From Dongia_B sp035539215 (GTDB lineage: Bacteria; Pseudomonadota; Alphaproteobacteria; Dongiales; Dongiaceae): DNA of 64,000 bases. The stretch covers positions 62,001 to 126,000 of the forward strand of contig DATLIX010000106.1 of NCBI GenBank assembly GCA_035539215.1, in the 5' to 3' direction. The notes beneath the pieces were generated by a model that did not search any database, was not told where the DNA came from, and worked only from the letters and a program-made list of their open reading frames with translations. The position numbers were made by a program, and so were the translations under genes. Below, in pieces: positions 59,138 through 64,000 of the stretch (positions are counted from its first letter, which is position 1; every line of letters starts with the position of its first letter).

Positions 59138-59533
59138 TCACCGCATGTCCGTCTGGACAACAAACGGCATAAAAGGTGGAACCTTTGTCTGGACCCCGCT
59201 GTACGCCTTCGTGAAACAACGCGCTTTGTCTGTATCCACATCGGAGAACACATGCTCGACCACCGCATAGGGGCCGCCAGCAGGGTGCGTGATGACCAGC
59301 ATGAGGCTGACTGGTTCCGTTCCCATTGAGTGGCAACCGCTCTTCTCATCGATCTGGAAGTGGTTGTTGAACTGGGCGAACTCAGTTGCATAAACTTGGT
59401 ACTCGGCCTTGCTCCTGGACTGCTCCCAGACCTTTCGTGCTTCTGCATAGCTCCCAACAAGACTCCCAGCGAGTGCTCCGACGGGAGCAAGCGCCACCAT
59501 CAGGGCAACTACTCGATACGCATACATTTTCAT
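59138..59533 (-). CDS. Small exported protein of unknown function
   Basis: 131 residues with a signal peptide (M-K-M-Y-A-Y-R-V-V-A-L-M-V-A-L-A-P-V-G-A-L-A-G). The mature part has two Cys (S-G-C-H-S-M and A-R-C-F-T) likely paired in the periplasm, and strand-rich sequence (S-L-M-L-V-I-T-H-P-A-G-G). No family recognised. ATG 59533 is preferred over an in-frame ATG at 59545. It lies between a palindrome element and an IS66 remnant. Confidence 0.65.
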   Translation of the reverse strand: MKMYAYRVVALMVALAPVGALAGSLVGSYAEARKVWEQSRSKAEYQVYATEFAQFNNHFQIDEKSGCHSMGTEPVSLMLVITHPAGGPYAVVEHVFSDVDTDKARCFTKAYSGVQTKVPPFMPFVVQTDMR

Positions 59534-59592
59534 GCTACTTCGCACCTCGCTCCTCGACCGTTCTTTGGCTTGCAGCGTACGCGTACTCGTGT

Positions 59593-59886
59593 CTACGAGA
59601 TCTGATGATAATGCCAGGGTAGCAGTTCGTCGATCCGGTTGATCTTGTGCTCGCTGATGCGGCCAAGGACATCAATCAGCCAAGCCTGCGGGTCAATATG
59701 ATTGAGCTTGGTAGTCTCGATCAGGGTATATGCTGCCGCCGCAGTTCGACCGCCCGCTTCCGACCCAGCGAAAAGCCAATTCTTCCTGCCGACGGCTATG
59801 CCCCGCATACCCCGTTCTGCAGGATTGTTGTCGATGCTCAGGCGGCCATCATCGAGATAGGGGCGCAATCGCTGGAGCCTTGAGAG
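59593..59886 (-). mobile_element. tnpC: IS66 transposase remnant (C-terminal end of TnpC)
   Basis: The fragment encodes the last 97 residues of an IS66 transposase: R-L-Q-R-L-R-P-Y-L-D-D-G-R-L-S-I-D-N-N, P-A-E-R-G-M-R, L-F-A-G-S-E-A-G-G and I-D-E-L-L-P-W-H-Y-H. It is close to, but not identical with, the copy ending at 55139. It breaks into a MocR-type regulator at about 59880-59887. The region beyond its stop (59555-59592) contains the same CTCGTAGACAC stretch as the remnant at 56912-56922. Confidence 0.9.
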
Positions 59887-60344
59887 ACCGGATCGCCCCG
59901 CGGGTCCGGATAACTCACCGGCCCGGCGGCAAACCGCCGTGCCTCGTGACCGAGGATGCGGGACCACAGCTTGGCAGGAAACGCCTTCTGCGACGGCACG
60001 CCCATTTGAAACGCCAGGGGAAGGGTGCCGAAGTCGTGGAAGAGAGCGGGCAGCGGCCGCGTTTCCTGCGTGAAACCCGGCAGGCGGGACGGGGCTGGGC
60101 GATCGGCGACCCGCGTGCCCGCGGCGCCAAGGCCCACCGCGAACTGCTCGTCAATGAGGCGCTGATAGGCGACGCGCACGGTGCCGCGCGAGACGCCCAG
60201 TTGAGCCGCCAGGTCGCGCCAGGACGGAAGCCGCGTGCCCGCGTCGAGGCGCCCCGATTCGATGGCCTGCCGGATCGAGAAATAGATCTGTGCGGCGAGC
60301 GGCTGCTTTTCCGAACGATCGAGGTCGAGGGAGAGGGCGGTCAT
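59887..60344 (-). pseudogene. MocR-type (GntR-aminotransferase) regulator, truncated by IS66
   Basis: About 150 residues remain from ATG 60344: a GntR winged helix (L-A-A-Q-I-Y-F-S-I-R-Q-A-I-E-S-G-R-L, L-P-S-W-R-D-L-A-A-Q-L-G-V-S-R-G-T-V-R-V-A-Y) plus the linker and the first residues of the aminotransferase-like domain (Y-P-D-P-R-G). The remaining 300 or so residues that bind pyridoxal phosphate are replaced by IS66 sequence. The protein would lack effector sensing. It is divergent from the AhpD-like gene, its likely former target. Confidence 0.85.
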
Positions 60345-60498
60345 GGCTGAATGGTACATTAGCAATTGCCATTCTTGGTGCTTTTTTCCGACCAGTGCCA
60401 TGCACAGTTTTAGGGGGAGCCGGAGATTTCCGGCGCATCGATTGCCGATGCCGCAAGCGGGCGCACCGTGGCCGGCGTCAACCTTGAGGAGACATAAG

Positions 60499-60954
60499 AT
60501 GACCGCGAGAATGGACTACAACGCCGCGACGCCGAGCGGCGTGAAGGCCTTGGCCGGCGTTTATGGCCATATTGCCCAGAGCGGCCTGCCGAAAACCCTG
60601 GTCGACCTGGTCTATCTTCGGATTTCCCAGATCAATGGCTGCGCCTTTTGCATCGACATGCATTCGGGCGACCTGCTGAAGGAGGGCGTCACGCTGGCGA
60701 AGCTCGTGCTGGTGCCGGTCTGGCGCGAGGCAGGTCCGTTGTTCAGCGACCGGGAGCGCGCGGCGCTGGCCTGGGCCGAGACGGTGACGCGTGTCGCCGA
60801 AACCGGTGTGCCTGACGCCGACTATGAAGCCGCCGCAGCGGTATTCGATGCCGGGGAGCTGGCGGACCTCACCATCGCGATCGGCCTGATGAATGCCTAT
60901 AACCGCATGGCGATCAGCTTCCGCGCCACGCCGGCGGCGGCCAAGGCAGGTTGA
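60499..60954 (+). CDS. AhpD-like carboxymuconolactone decarboxylase family protein
   Basis: 151 residues. The active motif Cys48-A-F-Cys51-I-D-M-His55 is that of AhpD-type alkyl-hydroperoxidases, here preceded by V-Y-L-R-I-S-Q-I-N-G. Members use the CxxC pair for thiol-dependent peroxide reduction. ATG 60499 has GAGGAGA nine bases upstream. It heads a run of same-strand genes (cupin, HD hydrolase) and lies divergent from the broken MocR regulator, so its expression may have changed after that regulator was lost. Confidence 0.93.
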   Translation: MTARMDYNAATPSGVKALAGVYGHIAQSGLPKTLVDLVYLRISQINGCAFCIDMHSGDLLKEGVTLAKLVLVPVWREAGPLFSDRERAALAWAETVTRVAETGVPDADYEAAAAVFDAGELADLTIAIGLMNAYNRMAISFRATPAAAKAG

Positions 60955-61012
60955 TCAGCCGGCGATCGCCCGGATCGGTCACATCAAAATCAGTCACATG
61001 AAGGTCAGTCAT

Positions 61013-61453
61013 ATGAAACGGACAGTTATGGCGATGGGCCTGACGCTTGCGATTGCGGTGTCGGCGCCTCATGCTCAGGGACAAGAGACGGGTTCGGCTC
61101 CGCCGGTAAAGCTGCAGGAGACGATCACGCCGCTGTTTAAAAGCGATCTGCCGAATGTTCCCGGCAAGGCTTTGCTCGCGGCGGAAGTTTCGTTTCCGCC
61201 GGGCGCCGCCTCGCCGCCGCACAGGCATCCGAAATCGGCGTTCATCTACGCCTATGTCCTGTCGGGCGAGATCATCAGCGCCGTCGGCGATGAGCCGCCG
61301 CGGCTCTATCGGGCGGGTGAGAGCTGGCACGAGGATCCCGGCGCCCATCACACGATCACGCGCAATGCCAGCAAAGAAAAGCCGGCAAAGCTGCTGGTGA
61401 TCTTTGTCGCGGACCCGGGCGAGCGACAGCTCGTGGTGCCGGACCATCCGTGA
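61013..61453 (+). CDS. Exported cupin protein
   Basis: 146 residues with a signal peptide (M-A-M-G-L-T-L-A-I-A-V-S-A-P-H-A-Q-G-Q) and a single cupin barrel: P-P-H-R-H-P (metal ligands), Y-V-L-S-G-E-I and a second motif W-H-E-D-P-G-A-H-H. The His and Glu residues could bind Fe, Mn or Ni. Location is periplasmic. ATG 61013 starts 58 bases after the AhpD-like gene; ATG 60998 is also in frame. Co-transcription with the AhpD-like gene is likely. Confidence 0.88.
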   Translation: MKRTVMAMGLTLAIAVSAPHAQGQETGSAPPVKLQETITPLFKSDLPNVPGKALLAAEVSFPPGAASPPHRHPKSAFIYAYVLSGEIISAVGDEPPRLYRAGESWHEDPGAHHTITRNASKEKPAKLLVIFVADPGERQLVVPDHP

Positions 61454-61522
61454 GCGGCATGGCGCTCCGCCGCCGGATGGCGCGACCGGCCGGGCCCATC
61501 CCCTTGCCGAAACAGGTGCATC

Positions 61523-62170
61523 ATGACGACTGAAATTCTCGGCATCAAGATCCCCGACAGCGCATTGGCGCGTGAAGCGACGGAGCTTGTCCGCGACACC
61601 GAGGGAGAGCTTCTGTTCAAGCATTCCGTGCGCGTCTATTTCTGGGGTGCCTTGGCCGGCATCCGCAAGGACCTGACTGTCGATCCGGAGCTGCTCTATG
61701 TCGCGGCGATGTTCCACGACTTCGGGCTGACGAAACGCTATGGCGCGAGCCAGCTGCGCTTCGAAGTCGATGGCGCAAACGCCGCCCGGGATTTTCTGCG
61801 AACCCATCTCATCGCGGAAGCCGACATCGCGAAAGTCTGGCAGGCGATCGCCCTCCACACGACCCCGGGGGTGCCGGAACACATGCAGCCCGAAATCGCG
61901 CTGTTGCATGCCGGGGCGGCGATGGATGTGGCAGGTCGCGGCTATGGCGACTTCACGGACGACCAGCGCAACACGGTTGTCGCAGGCTTTCCGCGCGAGG
62001 CCGATTTCGCGCCTGCCGTCATCGACATATTCTATGAGGGACTGAAGCATCGGCCGCAGAGCACATACGGGACCTTCAATGACGATTACCTGGCGTTCAA
62101 GGACCCGGGCTTTCAACGCAGCGACCTCTGCAGAGCCATCCTCGGCTCCCCATGGACGCATGATCACTGA
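61523..62170 (+). CDS. HD-domain hydrolase, cyanamide hydratase-like (paralogue 2)
   Basis: 215 residues; close paralogue of the protein at 31723-32364. Shared motifs are I-P-D-S-A-L-A-R-E-A-T, H-S-V-R-V-Y-F-W-G, M-F-H-D-F-G-L, L-R-F-E-V-D-G-A-N and A-L-H-T-T-P-G-V-P-E-H-M. The HD pair and the further His residues should bind one or two metal ions. The substrate is unknown; the nearest characterised relatives act on cyanamide. It belongs to the same-strand run after the AhpD-like gene. Confidence 0.9.
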   Translation: MTTEILGIKIPDSALAREATELVRDTEGELLFKHSVRVYFWGALAGIRKDLTVDPELLYVAAMFHDFGLTKRYGASQLRFEVDGANAARDFLRTHLIAEADIAKVWQAIALHTTPGVPEHMQPEIALLHAGAAMDVAGRGYGDFTDDQRNTVVAGFPREADFAPAVIDIFYEGLKHRPQSTYGTFNDDYLAFKDPGFQRSDLCRAILGSPWTHDH

Positions 62171-62172
62171 CG

Positions 62173-62427
62173 GTGTTTTCGCAGAAGCGCAACCGAGGTT
62201 ACCAGAAGCCGAGCGGCCAACCGCGCGGGGATATCCTTTCCCTCATCGAAAACGCGCTCGCCGACCCCAGGCGATATGAGATCCCCAATGAGATCGCCAG
62301 TCAGCCCGCGCCGCTCTCATTCGGAGCGCTGCGCAAGGCGCAGGGCCGGCGCACAATCGTGGCTCTGCGTCGCGACAGCGTGCGGCGGTATCTCCAGGAG
62401 ATCGGCGACGAGCTTGGCCTGAGTTAG
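62173..62427 (+). CDS. Small protein of unknown function
   Basis: 84 residues from GTG 62173, two bases after the HD stop, so it may be translated by coupling. The sequence is basic with a helical end (R-R-D-S-V-R-R-Y-L-Q-E-I-G-D-E-L-G-L-S). No family recognised. It could be a true operon member or a chance frame. Confidence 0.4.
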   Translation: MFSQKRNRGYQKPSGQPRGDILSLIENALADPRRYEIPNEIASQPAPLSFGALRKAQGRRTIVALRRDSVRRYLQEIGDELGLS

Positions 62428-62518
62428 GCCGAAGCGCCAAAATGCCGCCGCGCCGGCGCGCGATTTATATGCCACTCTCCCTTGGCAAGAAAATCCGCAA
62501 ACGCAAGGAGGGTCGCAA

Positions 62519-62953
62519 GTGTCCGGTCCGAAATACGCCGCCTACAAACCCGCCGCCCCTTACTTCGACCTGGTTCGCGGGGCGCTGGGCGGGCTCGTCG
62601 ATGGCGCGCATTTCTTCGACATCGTCAGCGACGATATCGTCTACGAGGTCCGCTACGAGATCGCCGGCTGGCCGCGGGTGATCCGGGGGCGCGCCGATCT
62701 GATGGCCCAGTTCAAGGCCTATTGCGAGCATGTCGAACTTCAATCCGCCGACAGCTTGATCGTCCATAACGCGGATGGCGGCCGCGTCGTCGTTATCGAG
62801 TACGAAGTCCATGGGACCATCCTCGCGAGCGGTGTCGCGTATAACAACCGGTTCTGCTCAATCGTCGAGATCGACGGTCGGCAGATCGCGCATTGGCGGG
62901 ATTACATGGACTCGCTCGCGGCCTGGAACGCATTGACGGCACCCGCCCGCTAG
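62519..62953 (+). CDS. NTF2/SnoaL-like fold protein
   Basis: 144 residues with the NTF2-like pattern: F-D-L-V-R-G-A-L, D-I-V-Y-E-V-R-Y, W-P-R-V-I-R-G-R-A-D-L-M-A-Q-F-K-A-Y, and C-terminal F-C-S-I-V-E-I-D-G-R-Q-I-A-H-W-R-D-Y-M-D-S. Such proteins are small ligand-binding or isomerase-like enzymes. GTG 62519 has a perfect AAGGAGG at good distance and is the clear start. It continues the same-strand run, after an 91-base gap. Confidence 0.85.
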   Translation: MSGPKYAAYKPAAPYFDLVRGALGGLVDGAHFFDIVSDDIVYEVRYEIAGWPRVIRGRADLMAQFKAYCEHVELQSADSLIVHNADGGRVVVIEYEVHGTILASGVAYNNRFCSIVEIDGRQIAHWRDYMDSLAAWNALTAPAR

Positions 62954-63196
62954 AAGACCGGACGCCAGAGGGCGATGAGGCCAGAGGATGAGGATAGCGC
63001 CCCTGTTTTCCACCCGGCCGCTCGCCGCTCTGCATCGCAGCCAAACCGCAGCCGGACCCAGCCTGGGTCTTGCCGAGGGCCGCTTGCCGGCTTATCGCGC
63101 GCTGCGTCTCGCTTCATTCAATTGTCCGAAACGGAACCAATGTCCGCGCAAGCACTTACCGACAGGCAGAGTAATACCTGAACCGGAGGATTGAAG
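62954..63196. other. Promoter region of the hemerythrin gene
   Basis: No gene is seen in these 243 bases. A G-G-A-A-C motif near 63135 is reminiscent of the general stress sigma (EcfG) -35 element, but no CGTT follows at the proper spacing, so I do not call it. Confidence 0.35.
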
Positions 63197-63742
63197 ATGG
63201 CGAAGTTGGCCGAAGTTGATGCGATTGCCCTTTTGAAAGCGGATCATCGGAAAGTCGAAGGGCTTTTCGAGGAATTCGAAGCGGCAAAGGGGAAAGCAAG
63301 CAAGGAGAAGCTTGCCAAGACGATCTGCACGGAGCTGATCGTCCATACGATCATCGAGGAAGAGGTCTTCTATCCCGCCTGCGAGGGGCAGATCGAAGAG
63401 GATGTGCTGCAGGAGGCCTATGTGGAGCATGACGGCGCGAAAGTGCTGATCGCCGAGATCCTGGCCGCCGATGCCTCGTCGGAGTTCTATGACGCAAAAG
63501 TGAAGGTGCTTTCCGAGCTGATCAAGCATCACGTCAAGGAAGAGGAGAAGCGGGCGGAAGGCATGTTCGCCCAGGCCAAGTCGGCCGGCCTCGACACCGA
63601 GGCCCTGGGCCAGGAAATGGCCACGCGCAAGCAGGCGGTCATGGCGGAGATCAAATCCAGCGGCCTGCCGACGCCGACCACCCGGTCCTATTCGGGTGCC
63701 CGCGTCAAGACCGGCAAGCCCGAGCATTCCGTGGCTGCCTGA
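63197..63742 (+). CDS. Hemerythrin HHE-domain protein
   Basis: 181 residues with a four-helix di-iron fold. The iron ligands are in L-L-K-A-D-H-R-K-V, V-H-T-I-I-E-E-E-V-F-Y-P, Y-V-E-H-D-G and I-K-H-H-V-K-E-E-E. A C-terminal extension (about 140-181) is rich in Thr, Ser and Lys. Such proteins bind oxygen or NO or protect from oxidative stress. ATG 63197 is preferred over TTG 63191 since GGAGG lies seven bases before it. A hairpin follows the gene. Confidence 0.92.
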   Translation: MAKLAEVDAIALLKADHRKVEGLFEEFEAAKGKASKEKLAKTICTELIVHTIIEEEVFYPACEGQIEEDVLQEAYVEHDGAKVLIAEILAADASSEFYDAKVKVLSELIKHHVKEEEKRAEGMFAQAKSAGLDTEALGQEMATRKQAVMAEIKSSGLPTPTTRSYSGARVKTGKPEHSVAA

Positions 63743-63754
63743 TTTTTAGCGGCG

Positions 63755-63824
63755 GATCATCCCGCGAGATCATCCCCGCACGATCATCCCCGCAGATCAT
63801 CCCGGCTGGCGCGAAGCCGGGATG
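63755..63824. repeat. Tandem GATCATCCCCGCA units and a terminal hairpin
   Basis: Four imperfect 13-14-base units (consensus GATCATCCCCGCA) begin 12 bases after the hemerythrin stop. The last merges into a perfect 10-bp stem CATCCCGGCT/AGCCGGGATG (63798-63807, 63815-63824) with a 7-base loop that may terminate transcription. Bases 63825-64000 show no supported gene. Confidence 0.6.
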
Positions 63825-64000
63825 GTCCGCGCGGCGCGCTCCCCGGGCCAGAAGCAAGACCTGACGCCGGTAAAGATTGGTAAACGTTGTCGGCCTCCCC
63901 GTCATAGACCACGCCAGCCCTGCACGGCCCCGCTGCCGATGCGATGGCGCGGCACAGCGCAAGCTGCAAAGGCGTTTCTTCATCGCTGCGCGCCCGAACC

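Noticed and set aside
58903..59172. Cys-rich 89-codon plus-strand frame with a signal-like start
   Set aside because: It needs a TTG start without a ribosome site, runs through a repeat element, begins five bases from a divergent start codon and overlaps the 59138 gene.
62954..63196. EcfG general-stress promoter before the hemerythrin gene
   Set aside because: A GGAAC occurs near 63135, but no CGTT follows 16-17 bases later.
63825..64000. Minus-strand open frame running off the right end
   Set aside because: A frame reads through to the border, but no motif or codon pattern clearly distinguishes it from chance in this GC-rich DNA.

Overview
The window is 64 kb of GC-rich DNA. Codon usage, the two alphaproteobacterial-type PAS proteins, a DUF1127 protein, a membrane dipeptidase of the M19 family and the density of one-component regulators suggest a free-living, metabolically versatile alphaproteobacterium, perhaps from the Rhodospirillales. 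The species cannot be named from the sequence. I saw no rRNA, tRNA or CRISPR array.

Layout. Bases 1-29,200 are ordinary chromosome: the tail of an ABC transporter, a GMC oxidoreductase, a very large patatin-like membrane protein, an alpha/beta hydrolase with its TetR regulator and matching operators, several exported proteins of unknown function, a pentapeptide protein, two PAS proteins, a periplasmic CDP-diacylglycerol pyrophosphatase, a TPR protein, a second TetR/dehydrogenase pair with matching operators, LysR, OsmC, an HxlR-fabF pair that overlaps by 4 nt, a receiver-like protein and free-methionine-sulfoxide reductase. A lone AT-richer gene follows at 29.4-30.0 kb. Bases 30.1-44.5 kb are rich in signalling: a GlxA-type regulator, an HD hydrolase, an RsbQ-type hydrolase overlapping a MASE1-PAS-PAS histidine kinase, a Cache-GGDEF diguanylate cyclase, and an oxygen-sensor locus. 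That locus has a globin-coupled chemotaxis transducer with a perfect FNR-type box upstream, surrounded by five small genes that I do not recognise, and then a c-type cytochrome.

Bases 44.5-60.3 kb are mostly accessory DNA: lower GC, degraded genes, a 2TM protein resembling SLATT/DUF4231, an OmpA-like protein with inverted domain order, a semialdehyde dehydrogenase island of ordinary DNA, one nearly complete IS66 element with a frameshifted transposase, two IS66 remnants, a polymorphic-toxin tip with its Tdi1/DUF1851-type immunity gene, and a family of short palindromes (core GTWAGCGTCCGG with its complement) lying at the ends of genes. One IS66 remnant truncates a MocR/GntR regulator. From 60.5 kb ordinary chromosome resumes with a probable antioxidant/detoxification run: an AhpD-like protein, a cupin, a second HD hydrolase, an NTF2-like protein and hemerythrin.

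Main lead. The strongest candidate for an unusual system is at 32.7-36.1 kb. A hydrolase with the RsbQ catalytic triad at almost the same residue numbers as in Bacillus is translationally coupled (ATGA overlap) to a membrane histidine kinase whose first PAS domain looks like a LOV domain lacking the photoactive cysteine. This suggests a Gram-negative hydrolase-to-PAS signalling module, analogous to RsbQ-RsbP and to plant KAI2/D14 perception. The secondary leads are the oxygen-sensor locus and the palindrome-bounded accessory genes.
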